DNA of 60,000 nucleotides from Owenia fusiformis (lineage: Eukaryota; Annelida; Polychaeta; Sabellida; Oweniidae). The position numbers were made by a program, and so were the translations under genes. Shown one piece after another: positions 11,649 through 23,785 of the stretch. Position 1 is the first letter of the stretch, and each line of letters starts with the position of its first letter. Location of the stretch: contig CAIIXF020000003.1 in the NCBI GenBank assembly GCA_903813345.2, positions 671,621 through 731,620 on the forward strand, read 5' to 3'. The notes under the pieces were generated by a model that saw only the letters and a program-made list of their open reading frames with translations, was not told where the DNA came from and made no database searches.

Positions 11649-12234
11649 AGGCCTCATCACCTGCTCGTCGCAGAGCAAAATCAGGATTTGTATCATCCGC
11701 TCAGCGCAACGCAACGCAATCGCAAATTGAAAGATGTTTCAATCGCAACTGCCAAAAAGTTGCATTGCTCTTACCCTGCCGCAATTCAATCGCAAATATT
11801 ACGCATCTTTGAGGCAATTATTATCTATGCATCAATCTAGGAGTTTCTTTACTGATTCCGTAAATATGTTCATTTCTAAAGGTGACTGTGTAATAAAAAG
11901 TGAGTTTATGGTTTTCAAAAGTGCTTAAATCAAAGGAATTGTTAATGGTATGAGGGAAGTTTAGAACATTCGAATTTTATAATTAAATCCAAATTCTGAT
12001 CGCAAATTCAAGAAAGTGAAACGCTATGTTCATTCCGGCATCGCTAAAAATGGACATAGCTTTGAGGTTATTTGCAACAGGCAACTTACAAATGTCAAAT
12101 AGGGACTTATTTGGAATAACCCAAGCATTTGTCTCTAGGTTATCAGATCCAACGCAGGAGTTGCGCCAGCGCAAATTGTTGAATCGCAATTGCAATACAG
12201 ACGCAAATCTTGCGACAAGCACGTGATAATGCCT
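11649..12234 (+). mobile_element. PIF/Harbinger element remnant, 586 bp, copy A
   Basis: TIRs AGGCCTCATCACCTGCTCG and (complement) AGGCATTATCACGTGCTTG are flanked by 3 bp TSDs CTG (11646-11648, 12235-12237). Inside, MDIALRLFATGNLQMSNRDL then FGITQAFVSRL (12050-12140) matches the helix-turn-helix at the N-terminus of HARBI1-type transposases (LRFFATG...LHGISQSTVSR). The DDE domain is gone. Confidence 0.8.
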
Positions 12235-12479
12235 CTGAATATCAAATATTGTATTTTTTGCTGAAGTGATATTTTCAGGATGAAATATTCCTAATTGATG
12301 TTAAATGTGATGTAAAGATGTTGTGTCAAGAATCATGTTTCAAATTCAAACAGTATTTGATATAGTCAACTATTTTCAATCTTGAGGTATGATATTTGGT
12401 ACTTGTACTCATTATTATATCCCAGATGCAAAATCAAGACAGCTTGGTTAAAAATTATAAAAATCGTGATTACAATGGA

Positions 12480-12835
12480 GAACTATGGTGACTGTATCTA
12501 CCCTGTTTATGAATGAATAGATCAACTCTCAATATTTCACGTATTTATTTGCCTCAATGTAAGGCACCCGTTTAGCAGGGTATAGGGTGTCCAAGAAATA
12601 TGGAGACTGTATCTACCCTGTTTATGAATGAATAGATCAACTCTCAATTTTTCATGTATTAATTTGCCTCAATGCAGGACACCCATTTAGCAGGGTATAG
12701 GGTGTCCAAGAAATATTGAGACTGTATCTACCCTGTTTATATATGAATAGATCAACTCTCAATATTTCACGTATTAATTTGCCTCAATGTAGGGCACCCG
12801 TTTAGCAGGGTATAGGGTGTCAAGAAAATATACAG
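12480..12835. repeat. Three tandem ~116 bp units, copy A
   Basis: Each unit holds GACTGTATCTACCCTGTTTA, AGATCAACTCTCAATATTTC and TAGCAGGGTATAGGGTGTC. Copy B has one unit (about 56878-56990), so the array amplified in copy A or contracted in B. Confidence 0.85.
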
Positions 12836-14700
12836 ACTGTTCCCAAAAATAGCAATATATGTACATTCGGTGAAAGTAAAACATTCAGTTTTTTCATCTT
12901 CATTCTCTTGCTACCCTGTATGTGCATGTGGGTTTAATTCAAAAAAATTATGCGCTTTTTCTGAGTGGTGTAGATTCAATAAAATGTACAATGTATATAA
13001 TGATCAATGGGAATTCCAGTTAAAGCAAAACATTCAGTTTTGCATTTTCATGTTCTGGCTACCCTTGTATGAGCAGAGCATGTGGATTTAACTCAAAACA
13101 TTATATGTATACCCGAGTTGTGTAAATTCAATAAAACGCATGTATGTATTATGTATAAGATGATCAGTATTTATCCCATCGAACTATGAAATGTTTTACA
13201 TTTTCTGCAAATGTGTTCATACGGGATAATTGAAATAACATTAAACCATTTAACTACCGGTCCTGTGTGAGACTTGAAGCCATTCGATGGGATTTGCTAC
13301 ACTGGCATTACCAATGTATTAAAATATATAATATTATAAAAATATATTTCTTAATATTCAGTAAAATAATGTTTTTTTATTTAATATATGAATGAGGGAA
13401 ATTCAGAAAGAACTTAACATCTTGTAGCAGCTCAGGACAATCTCCCGACACTGCTACGAAAAAGGGAATGATGCACAAAAACTATTCACAAAGTTACCCC
13501 TGTACAAATTACGTTATGGTAGCGTGAAATGAATGGTTGGCGTAAGTTCAAAGATGGGATGAATGAAGCTGTGTTTAAGCAATTCACTAAGGTGCTGCCC
13601 CCTTTAGTTAAGTGTGTAAAGTAAAAGGTTTATGGAGAAATGAAACTAATAAATGTAGTATCAAAAGCTAACTATGCAGTGCTGCCCCCTTTAAATGGAA
13701 TTAAAAGCTAAAATAACTAATTGAACAAATGGCTCTATGAAGGAATCAGGGGACCCAGTAAAATGTGAAGATGACTGAAATGGCTTTAATCTAAGGGAAG
13801 TTTTACTATGGATTCAATCTTAATCAGCTCAATTACCACAAACTATAACACGACACAATGAGTAGGTTCTTAAGATGATTCTTTAATTGTATGTAAATCT
13901 TGTATTGTACAAAAATAAATAAAATATACTTGCTATCAAAATTACTTTTCACCATGGACGTATATCAATTTTGATTCAAATAGAGGCTAGTCACGTGACC
14001 GAAACACAGACCGAAAGTAGGTCAAACGGCTGTTAGGTATCCAGTTGATATACGTCCATGTTTTCACGGACTGTGAGATAATAATGAACCTGACTAGTAG
14101 CAAAAATACCAACTATGGAACTAAAAGGTTACAAATGTACACAATAATACAAAGCTGAGATAAGAGCGCCTAGAAAGTAAAAAGTACAAAAAATCCAGCC
14201 TTTGAAGGCGATATCAAGGCGCTATGGGTTGAACAGTTCATCGCCCCTGGAAAATGAACGACACAAAATTCCAGCTTCTGATGGAACAACCGAAGCACCA
14301 GGTTACTTAATGCAAAATTTGTATAAAAGCATCAGCAGTATAAAAATGTAGAAAAATAATAGCACCAGTTCAAATAGTAATCAAGTTTCGAAGGCACAAA
14401 ATGTTATGGTTATGTAAGTGAATAAAATATTGCATTTTAATCTGTAATAATACTGCAATAATGCTGTGCTCAGAAAACTACCCTATGTAATCATGAATTC
14501 AGATCTCGTTCCAAAATAAGTTCATCAAAAGTTTTACGTTCAGTTTTATGAGATTCTAAGAAAATATGAAGCAAAATAAGATCTCTGTTTAAAATGGCGC
14601 TCATCTGTTCCGAGATTACCCTGAGTCTCAACGAGCAGTAATAATACTATGCTCTGAGGTATATTCCTGAACTCAAATGAGCGCTTAGCAGCAAAATCAG
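12836..14700. other. Duplicated non-coding block (copy A), counterpart at 57000-58920
   Basis: Closely similar over its length to copy B. It contains a short inverted pair GTAGCAG / CTGCTAC at 13425-13465 and a 31-codon ORF (MNGWRKFKDG...) in both copies. No family recognised. Confidence 0.5.
13953..14060. mobile_element. 108 bp MITE in copy A
   Basis: Ends CATGGACGTATATCAA and TTGATATACGTCCATG are exact inverted repeats. TTTTCAC flanks both sides; copy B has the empty site. It may be hAT-like (7-8 bp TSD). Confidence 0.8.
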
Positions 14701-14736
14701 AATTAAAACTGGCAGAAACTCTCAAAGCTCAATTAA

Positions 14737-15137
14737 GGTAAAGCTGGAAAATAACATTTTGGTAAAAAAATTGCTATACCTGCACATGTTATTTTCTGGT
14801 ACAAAATAAAGTGTGAAGGGATGTGTTCATTTCTTTACTTTTTTCAGAAAAGTATTATTACATTGTCTTCTTTTAGTAAATCTGGTAAGAGTTCTATTTG
14901 AACTCCAGGAAATTCTGATATTTCACGCATCTATTTTTCCAATTTTCTTTTGAAGTTTCCGGACAACCCGGGAGCCTACCATTGACCTGTTTCCAGGTTC
15001 ACTAAAAGTAGACAGTGTAATGATACTTTCCTGAAAAAGCAAGGAAATACACAAATGTCTTCATACTTAATTTTTACCAGATAATAACATGTGCAGGATA
15101 GCAATTTTTTAACAAAATGTTACTTTCCAGCTGAGCC
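14737..15137. mobile_element. 401 bp TTAA-flanked MITE
   Basis: TTAA at 14733-14736 and 15138-15141. Long TIRs share TTGCTATACCTGCACATGTT and ACATGTGCAGGATAGCAA; homology between the arms extends to about 150 bases. TTAA target choice points to piggyBac or Kolobok superfamilies. Family members: 21615, 26528, 38410, 58949. Confidence 0.85.
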
Positions 15138-15349
15138 TTAAGGTACATCTTGAAATTTGAAATTGTAAAAAATAAAAAAATAGAAAGTGAAATTACCTTT
15201 TATTGGTTAACATTGTTGAAAATTTAAATTAATTTAGTATCCCTATGTCACCATTTCATCATAATACCCGTTAAAGTGTATGTAATTAGCAGAGGAGTCT
15301 AATTATCACTAATTACATGTGAAGAAATAGCAAGTCTATAAGTACAAAA

Positions 15350-16641
15350 GAGGAGGGAAGTTAGCGCAACAGATTTTGGACAGTTATATGTTTGATTTTG
15401 GCCATTTCCTGGGAATTTAAACAGGTGCATATGTTAGGCGAATGCATTACCTCCAGGAAAATCACTTCTAGAGATGATAAAATAATTTCAACTTTGAGAC
15501 AGGGTAGATGCAAACAACCCACCCACATGTTTTTTCTGAAATGTTTTTCTGATTTTCAACCCCTTCCATCCCTACTTTTTTAATTTTTCTTGCATCAATA
15601 TGTTGCGTTTTGACACACAGTTAACCCCTTAAAAGGAATAAATGATTCCTTTTAGATAAAGTGGAAAACAATATTTCCCATAATAATAAATTAAGTTCAT
15701 TTACTTCAGAGTAATATGTTTTATTTTCGACGTTTCACCAGTAATCCAACTAGCTTTTTCAAGATTCGAAATTGAATCAAAAACAATTGACTGGCAAAAT
15801 GTCTCAGTGATAGATACAGAAAATAATAATCTCAAGCGTAAAGTTAAAGAGGCAGTTTATATAAAGCAGTGTAAACCAATGTTGAACAGGGATGCAGGAT
15901 ATCCTATAAGCCCTGTATTTTATAAACTTCTATGAATTATATTGATATTTCAATTGTGTCCTAGCCATAGTTTTATACATAAAACATTGGTGTTTCTATG
16001 TGTAGTTTATTGTCATAGTTTTTTGTCATAGTTCATTGTCATTGTTTATAATTGTGTCGTTTATTGTTACCTGGGTATTGTATTGTTCAATTATTACGTC
16101 ATAAATAATATAACTGTGTACTTCCATTTTGAATCTTGAAAAAGCTAGTTGGATTACTGGTGAAACGTCGAAAATAAAACATATTACTCTGAAGTAAATG
16201 AACTTAATTTATTATTAATATATCACCAGAGTGATGAATCTACACAGAAATATTTCCCATGTTATTTTCCCATAGGAAAAATCATTGCTTTCAGCTAAGT
16301 TTGGTCACCCATAATGGGTATCTTTAAAACCCCTTAAGGAATCACTTATTCCTTTAAAGTGGTTAACTATGTGTCAAAATGCAACATATAGATGCAAGAA
16401 AAATTAAAAAAGCGGGGATGGAAGGGGTCGAAAATTAGGAAAGCATTTCAGAAAAAAACATGTGGGTGGGTTGTTTGCATCTACCCTGTCTCAAATTCTA
16501 AATTATTTTATCATCTCTAAAAGTGATTTTCCTGGAGGTAATGCATTGGCCTAACATATGCAGTTGTTTAAATCCTCAGAAAATGGCCAAAATCCAACAT
16601 ATGACTGTCCAAAATCTGTTGCGCTAATTTCCCTCCTCCTT
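15350..16641. mobile_element. Long foldback element with ~330 bp arms
   Basis: GAGGAGGGAAGTTAGCGCAA at the left is mirrored by TTGCGCTAATTTCCCTCCTC at the right, and the arms stay complementary through GCATTACCTCCAGGAAAATC to the central GGAATAA core. Another element (15681-16248) sits in the centre. Same family as 54724-55290. Confidence 0.85.
15681..16248. mobile_element. 568 bp inverted-repeat element nested in the foldback
   Basis: Arms of about 90 bases (TAATAATAAATTAAGTTC...GACGTTTCACCAGTAATCC and complement) are virtually perfect. The direct repeat AATATTTCCCA flanks it (15670-15680, 16249-16259), and related copies at 10950 and 54955 show the uninterrupted sequence. A 32-base tail lies outside the right arm. 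Confidence 0.8.
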
Positions 16642-16855
16642 TCAAAAATAACTAGACATGTAAATTGAACAAGTTCAATTTAAGACTCCAGATTTCAGAC
16701 TTTTTTAAGCTGAGTCATCCAAATACTTGTAAGCTGAGTCATTCAGAACAAGCTGAGTCGACTAGAATATAGACATTTAGACAACTCTTAAGAATGTTAT
16801 CTTCGACTCCATTTTAACATGGGAATATCATCATATCGACTTTTCGAGACTTCAA

Positions 16856-18110
16856 ACCGTAATAACTATCTAACCAGAAATTGGATCAAAATTTGATTTA
16901 AAGATTCTGATTTCTGAGAAAATTCTACCCTTAATTTATAACTCATACATTAAATTCGGAGAACTTTTATTTTGACCTACTTTTCGGACACCGTATCTCA
17001 AAAGTGGGTCATAATACCTTCTGACGGCAGAAAGCTAACACTATAAGCACACTCTTTGCTACCTGTATACAGAATTTCTAAGCAAATCATTAAAGTGTAA
17101 TGTCAGAATCGCAAAAATATGGAAAAATTATGAATTTGACCTGAGACTAACATAAAATTGACCTAGATTTTGACCTAGGCATTTTGGTGTCCAAATTTTA
17201 AAGCTAGATTGCCTTCGAGGTCCCCTTCTTTTATAGGCTTTCAGAATGTTAAGCTGTACTCAGTCCATATCTGGTATTTTACACTTCAAGAAAATCTTTT
17301 TTCTCATTGACATAACATGGGGCACCAACTTTAGCGATTTTGAGCTTTCAAAACGCCATAACTTCCGAACCGAAAGTCGAATTGAAATTTGGTTTGCAGA
17401 TTCGGATTCCTGAGAAAATCCTACTTTTAATTCATAACCCATACGTTAAATTTTGAGAACATTTCATTTTGACCTACTTTTCGGACACCAATATCTCAAA
17501 AGTGGGTCAAAATACTTTCTGACGGCAAAAGGCTAACACTATAAGCACACTCTTTGCTACCACATGTATGCAAAATTTTGAAGCAAATTATTAAAGTGTA
17601 GTGTCAGAATCCTAAAAATAAGGAAAAACTATGCATTTTACCTAGAATTTGACCTAGGCATTTTGATGTCCAAATTTTGAAGCTATGTAGCTTTTGAGGT
17701 CCCCTTCTTTTAAGGCATTCATTATGTTAAGCTGTACTCAGTCTATATCTTGTATTTTACACTTCGAAAAATGTCTTATTTCCCATTGACTTTACACAGG
17801 GCACCAAATTTAGCGATTTTTGAGATTTCAAAACGCTATAACTTCCAAACCGGAAGTCGGATCGATATTCAAATTGTAGATTTGGATTCCTGAGAAAATT
17901 TTACACTTATTTCATGACTCACATGTTGAATTCGGAGAATTTTTTCGTTTGACCTACATTCCGGACACAATATCTCAAAATCGGTAGGAGTAATCAAAAA
18001 ACGAATTACACACTCTCGAATTGTCTTTTTATTGGCAACAAGGTTAAAAAAAAAATTTTGAAAAAATATTGAAAAATGAAAGATAATTGACAAAATGATA
18101 ATTTGACTTA
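16856..18110. repeat. Tandem array, ~490 bp unit, about 2.6 units
   Basis: GACCTACTTTTCGGACACC-type blocks recur at 16974, 17471 and 17951; AAGCACACTCTTTGCTACC and CTGTACTCAGTC recur with the same period. No coding frame is kept between units. Confidence 0.8.
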
Positions 18111-18187
18111 GATTTTGACCTTTGACCTAGATGAAAAGTTGACCTAATTTCCCAGAAACTAGGTCTCATACCCTTACTGACCATGTA

Positions 18188-19273
18188 CGAGGGGTGATCA
18201 ATAAGTAATGGACGCTTTTTTACACAGATGGTTTTTATAAGCCAATCCTTTCGATTTTCTTACCAGTGATACATCATTCAATTATCTTTCAACTCTGAAG
18301 ATTTGAAGACAAAATATATAATACATGTTGATATATCCTCATTTCCGTGAAGGAGGTACGGGTACCCCGGGACCGACATTTACGTCACATATTCTGAAGC
18401 TATTTTAGCTTGTTTAACATGCAATGCAGTTGAATGCAGGCTGAACAAAACAAACCATTATGGTCATGAATTACCCCATTTTGTTATGCCGTAGTTGATT
18501 TTGAATATTTTATCATCACTATGTGGTATTCATGCCACATTCATTCCACAGGGCCCTCTAAATAGGTTCCATCAAGTGCTACTTGTACACAATTCCTCAT
18601 TCTCTTAACTCAAGATTGTGAGACAAGGCTGAATCCATTCTCTGACATGGTAGCAAGATACAGTTGCATGGGTTGTTTTATTTAATCAATGTTAAAAATC
18701 CTGCGTCCTTTCTCTATAGAAATAAGTAGTATAGAGATAAACAAGTCACATGTGAGCAGATGTGGACAATATAGTGCATTGGCCAAGGGCTAAATTTTGA
18801 GGTCAAGGGATATTGTTTTCTGAACATTTTGAGATCTGTGGGCAGGTGCATTGTCCATATGGAGTAGGGTGTTCCCTTCTCTCACCATCCCTTTCTTCCA
18901 CAATGCTTTCTCAAATTGACCTGCAAACCCTTTCCATACAACACTCTGACATTACAATACTTTCTGTTTATGCGTTACCAGTCGGCAAAAAATTTCAAAC
19001 AATACAACACTTCTTGCATATAAAAAGTTCAAATCTAACTCAAATTTACCAAACTAGCTAAAAACTGAATATGTGACGTAAATGTCGGTCCCGGGGTACC
19101 TGTACCTCCTTCACAGAAATAAGGATATATCAACATGTATTATGTATTTTGTCTTCAAATCTTCAGGATTGATAGATAATTGAATGATGTATCACTGGTA
19201 GGAAAATCAAAGGTATTGGTCAATAAAAAGTATCTGTGTAAAAAAGCGTCCATTACTTATTGATCACCCCTCG
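18188..19273 (-). mobile_element. Mariner-like element, 1086 bp with ~225 bp TIRs
   Basis: Ends CGAGGGGTGATCAATAAGTA and its complement are flanked by TA (18186-18187, 19274-19275), the classic mariner target. Arms run inwards through GGGTACCCCGGGACCGACAT. The centre carries a decayed minus-strand transposase. Confidence 0.9.
18500..18870 (-). pseudogene. Decayed mariner transposase, C-terminal half
   Basis: The minus strand reads HMDNAPAHRSQNVQKTI, matching the second catalytic Asp block (H/M-D-N-A-P-A-H) of mariner transposases, then a stop, then CPHLLTCDLF (equivalent to P-Y-S-P-D-L-x-P-C-D-F) and later KRMRNCVQVALDGTYLEG near the C-terminus. Stops and a missing N-terminal half make it inactive. 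Confidence 0.75.
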
Positions 19274-19299
19274 TAAGTAGATTTAAGTAAGCTCTTCTA

Positions 19300-19990
19300 G
19301 TTGCTGCCATATTTTCACCATTTTATGATAAAAATGAGTGAAAATAGCTTCAAATTAATGAAACTTCATCTTTAAATTGTTATGATGTCATAACAATGTT
19401 GTAGAAAACACATGGACACGCGTGGCAACAAAGTCCGACTGTTATGACGTCACAACTTATTTTGTAGAATGAGCATGGATACTCATAGTAACGGTGTATC
19501 CGTTGTCATCCTGATGATGTTTTTAAACCTCTGATGTCATCTTGCACGTGTGAGTTTTTAAGATGAAAGATGGCAATATCTTGCATGGGGTAAAGATGGC
19601 TGTATCTTTGTTAGTCATATGAGAAATATAAATATTGCTTACTACACATATCAAACACCTGAAATAAGTAAAGTTTTGAATTGAAAGTGATTCATAGAAG
19701 CCATAAAATTGATCTTAATGTCAAACTTGCTTGTAAACTTACCATGTGTCAACATGGACTTCTAATCACTGGACTGCAATCGCCTTCCCTTGACCAATGA
19801 AAACTCCGCATTTAGGGAATTCCCTGAACCTATGTGTGTTATGGTCACGTGACACGTAGTCCTTGAACTTTTCATAGACCTCCATTTTGTTTTTTACACG
19901 TCTTAATCGGTGGAAAATCGTCAAGTATTTTGGAAGATTAGGTAGGTTTATGTGAATATATATGTATGACAACAATGCATGCTGATAATT
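19300..19990. other. Spacer including the last patch of copy A similarity
   Basis: 19630-19750 matches 59250-59370 in copy B in direct orientation, while 19525-19625 matches 59640-59745 in inverted orientation. No gene seen. Confidence 0.6.
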
Positions 19991-20002
19991 GACACTTATA
20001 TC

Positions 20003-20443
20003 TAGTGTTGTCGCGATTAATCGATACATCGCGATATACATCGCCAAAGCTGATTCTGGCGATGCATCGATGTCTGAAACAAAACATCGATGTTTTTGAA
20101 AAAAATTAATTTGCTAAAAATCACCCTTTCTTATCATATTTTGACGCAAATCGCTTACCTTTCTCATGTCTTATTTCATTTTCCAATGTTTTCTGATAAA
20201 TATTTCACTTTAAAACTGCTTTAGCTAGTCGAAATGAACCATTAATCTAAAAAAATTACTTTACTTTCATTTCACCCTTACTAGAAGTTACCGGATGTTC
20301 GGTATTTTAGTGCATTAGCGTTCGGTATTTCAGTGCAATTTTCTCGGACTTTTTCTCGATGTACATCGCGATGTGCATCGATGTTTACTACTGAATATTG
20401 CCGATGCATCGATGTACAATTATGGCACATCGCGACAACACTA
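20003..20443. mobile_element. 441 bp hAT-like MITE
   Basis: TIRs TAGTGTTGTCGCGAT and ATCGCGACAACACTA; 8 bp TSDs CTTATATC at 19995-20002 and 20444-20451. The interior is rich in CATCGATGT and CATCGCGATG palindromes. No transposase. Confidence 0.88.
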
Positions 20444-20539
20444 CTTATATCTTCTGATCGATTCGATTTCCCGACGATAAATGCTTTTTGTCTTGTTGAA
20501 TTTTGTAGATCTAAAAATAAACAAAAGTTTTTTTGTTAT

Positions 20540-21610
20540 GAAATTTTAATAACACGCCGTCACATATCAAATTATAAGGAATTTTGTACAAATTTCGGAG
20601 AGAAGCCTGTTAAGGTAACACACCAAGTCAGCACACCATTACAAAGCTACAGTGTCCTTCTGTGTTAATCCTGAAGGAATAAAGATGTTCTTAACATTAA
20701 AACCAAATATATTGATTGAAAAACATATGACCGGTTGCCATTTTGGATTTTCCTAAGAATATCCACTCATGTGGAAACCAAATTTTGATGAATTTTGTAT
20801 GTATTTTGCAGAAAAGCCTTTAGGGGTAGCACACCTAATCAGCATATCATTATAAGGCTAAGGTGTCGTTATGTGTTTATTCAAAAGGAATTAGAATCAT
20901 TTACCACATAAACACCAAATATATTAATTTTAAAAAGTATGACCGGCGGCCATTTTGGATTTTCCTAAGAAATTCAATCATGTGGAAATAAGGTTTTGAG
21001 TAAACTTGTACAAATTTCGCAGAGAAGCCTATAATCGTAGCACAATTAATTAGCATATCATTTTAAAGCTAAGATGTCCTTCTGTGTTAATTCTGAAGGA
21101 ATAAGCATCATTTACCACATAGACACCAAATATATTAATTTAAAAAAGTATGACCGGCGGCCATTTTGGATTTTCCTCATAATTTATTCATGTGGAAATA
21201 AGATTTTTAGGAATTTTGTACGAATTTCGCAGAGAAGCCTATAATCGAAGCACACCTAATCAGCATATCATTTTAAAGCTAAGGTGTCATTCTGTGTTTA
21301 TTCTGAAGGAATAAGCATCATTTACCACATAGACACCAAATATATTAATTTAAAAAAGTATGACCGGCGGTCATTTTGGATTTTCCTAAGAAATTCAATC
21401 ATGTGGAAATAAGGTTTTAAGTAAACTTGTACAAATTTCGCAGAGAAGCCTATAATCGTAGCACAATTAATTAGCATATCATTTTAAAGCTAAGATGTCC
21501 TTCTGTGTTAATTCTGAAGGAATAAGTATCATTTACCACATAGACACCAAATATATTAATTTAAAAAAGTATAACCGGCGGCCATTTTGGATTTTTCTCA
21601 TAATTTATTC
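20540..21610. repeat. Satellite array, ~211 bp unit (left block)
   Basis: TATGACCGGCGGCCATTTTG recurs at 20726, 20938, 21149, 21359 and 21570, with TTCGCAGAGAAGCCTATAAT between. Spacing is 210-212 bases. It continues at 23786 after an inserted element. Confidence 0.9.
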
Positions 21611-22012
21611 TTAAGGTTCAGCTGGAAAGAAACATTTTGGTAAAAAATTGCTATACCTGCACATGTTATTTTCTGGTACAAAATTAAGTATGAAGTTGTG
21701 TGTGTATTTCCTTGCTTTTTTCAGGAAAGTATCATTACACTGTTTACTTATAGAATATCTAGAAACAGGTCAATGGTAGCTCCTATGTTGTCTGGAAACT
21801 TTGAAAGAAAATTTGGAAAAATAGAAAGTGTGAAATATCAGAATTTCCTGGAGTTTCCATTGAACCCCTACCAGATATTCTAAAAGAAGACAATGTAATG
21901 ATACTTTCCTGAAAAAAGCAAGGAAATTGACACATGCCTTCATACTTTATTTTGTACCAGAAAATAACATGTGCAGGTATAGCAATTTTTACCAAAATGT
22001 TACTTTCCAGCT

Positions 22013-23771
22013 CAGCGTTTTATTTAGTGTTACCAAAAAGTGGGTCCAATGGACCCCACGGTAAAAAAAAATGGAGTCCAAACCAAAAAAAGTGGGTCCG
22101 AAAAATTAAAGGCCTGAAACTAATTAAAAATGAAAAAATTGGATAAAGCAAATGGAAGTCGTCCTATCATCGCACGGGTACTCAGGGAAACTACTGACGA
22201 TTTCAAATATGATAACTTCAACTTACTTTGAGAATATGAGACGAAAGATCAACCTTTCCTCTAAAATCTAAGTAGTGTTTGACATTTCTCAATCTCCGAA
22301 CGCTAACACTTTAAGACCCCTTAGACTCGCATGTGCGGTGGTCCTAATTATCGCACAGTCGTCCTAATTATCGCACAGTTATGTTTCGGATGTCATTTCA
22401 CGATACTGTATACATTTCTCTGTTTATAACAGATACATACATATGCTGTAATCATTTTTCTATCAGTTTTAGTGTAAAATATCAACAAAATATACATTAT
22501 ACACTTACTTTTCTGTCTTTATTTGGAGGGGGTCAAAATTTGTCAGACGAATTTCACTTCTTGCGCAAAAGCATTTATGACAATGGCGGAAGTTAACAAT
22601 TCTTAAAAAATGAAGAGATATTTCTAAATATATGAATAAATCATGAAGATTGGGAGTAATGGTGTTGAACTGTTTTCGTAACACTGGTTTAAAAGATGGT
22701 GGGTGCATATTTTAGCTATTTAGGACAATCGTGCGATAATTAGGACCGTGCGATAATTAGGACCACTTCCCTATTTTTCTAAAGTAACACAAATGTATTG
22801 TAAGGCATTTTTGTCTTTTTTACCATGTAGTCTTATGGAGTGATTTTATATTTACTAAACTTACAACTACATAAACATATTTATTGTAACATTTCATAAT
22901 GTTCATTATCATCATTGTCAATACATGAAGGATGTAATGATAATTCAATTTTTCCTCTTTTTATCTAAATCTGTTCAAATAATACACATACATGTACTGT
23001 AGGTACATACTAGCTCAGACAATTTTGTAATTTAGACCCTCTCTGGTGCATTCTGGCATATCTCGGCAAAAAATTTCCAATAATAATATTTATAATACAT
23101 AATTGATTGTAATTAATTTTTTTCTTATTATTACTTTGTTTTTCAATGTTGCCCCTTGTTCCTCCTCACTCTGATGTAAATTAATAAACTCAATATTCCT
23201 TTCTGACACATTATCAATCTCAATGAAATATAAAGATCAACATTCAATAGTTTGATATGTATTTTTGACTTGTAATATTTTATTTGTTTTCAAATGTTGC
23301 CCTTTGTGCTTTCTCACTATGATGTAAGATAATGCCAAAAAGATCAATTGTATTAATTAAACAGTTTGTTGTCAAGTTTATGTGTAGGCTAATTGTTAAT
23401 AATAGTATCCATTGAAAGATGGCAGGACAGTGATAAAGGTTTTTTGCTACTGACCCATTAATCTCAAAGCAATGATGTTTTGGTTTTAGAGGTCAATCAA
23501 AATGGTGGCCGAATTACAGTAAGATAATTATCTCAGTGTTTCTCTGAAACACTGCTGATTATCTGCCTATTATACTTAGATTTTGTCTTCACAAGGTAGG
23601 CCAATTTATATTCTTTCATTTGTACTACTGTTTGAGTGTTCTAAGAGGTAAGATTTTTGGATTGCTGTAAAAATAAAGTGTGTCCAAGGGACTCTGGAGT
23701 TTTTTATTTTTCCGTCCAACATTATTTTTTGGGGTCCATCTAATGTAAGGACGGCGTTAAATAAAACGTAG
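22013..23771. mobile_element. 1759 bp element nested in the TTAA MITE
   Basis: Ends CAGCGTTTTATTTA and, complemented, CTACGTTTTATTTA; CAGCT flanks both sides (22008-22012, 23772-23776). Both edges carry GGTCCAATGGACCCC / GGGGTCCATCTAA blocks in inverted order. No transposase read. Confidence 0.75.
22153..22773. mobile_element. Third-level nested MITE, ~620 bp
   Basis: GGAAGTCGTCCTATCATCGCAC at the left is answered by GTGCGATAATTAGGACCACTTCC at the right; further CCTAATTATCGCAC units occur in tandem inside both sides. Boundaries are approximate. Confidence 0.65.
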
Positions 23772-23785
23772 CAGCTGTACCTTAA

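Larger units (their letters stand above)
21615..23781. mobile_element. TTAA MITE interrupting the satellite, itself interrupted
   Basis: TTAA flanks at 21611-21614 and 23782-23785; ends GGTTCAGCTGGAAAG and, complemented, GGTACAGCTG. The outer element is the ~400 bp family of 14737; its size is due to a 1759 bp insertion near its right end. Confidence 0.85.

Noticed and set aside
13510-13625. 31-codon ORF MNGWRKFKDGMNEAVFK present in both copies
   Set aside because: Short, no splice context or recognised family; shared simply because the whole block is duplicated.
12836-14700. LTR retrotransposon or solo LTR
   Set aside because: No TG..CA direct repeats, primer-binding site or polyprotein could be found.
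16140-16185. Possible hammerhead ribozyme (CTGGTGAAACGTCG) in the nested inverted-repeat element
   Set aside because: The core would need a stem II between CTGANGA and GAAA; here the two motifs overlap and no stem II or cleavage-site pairing is present.
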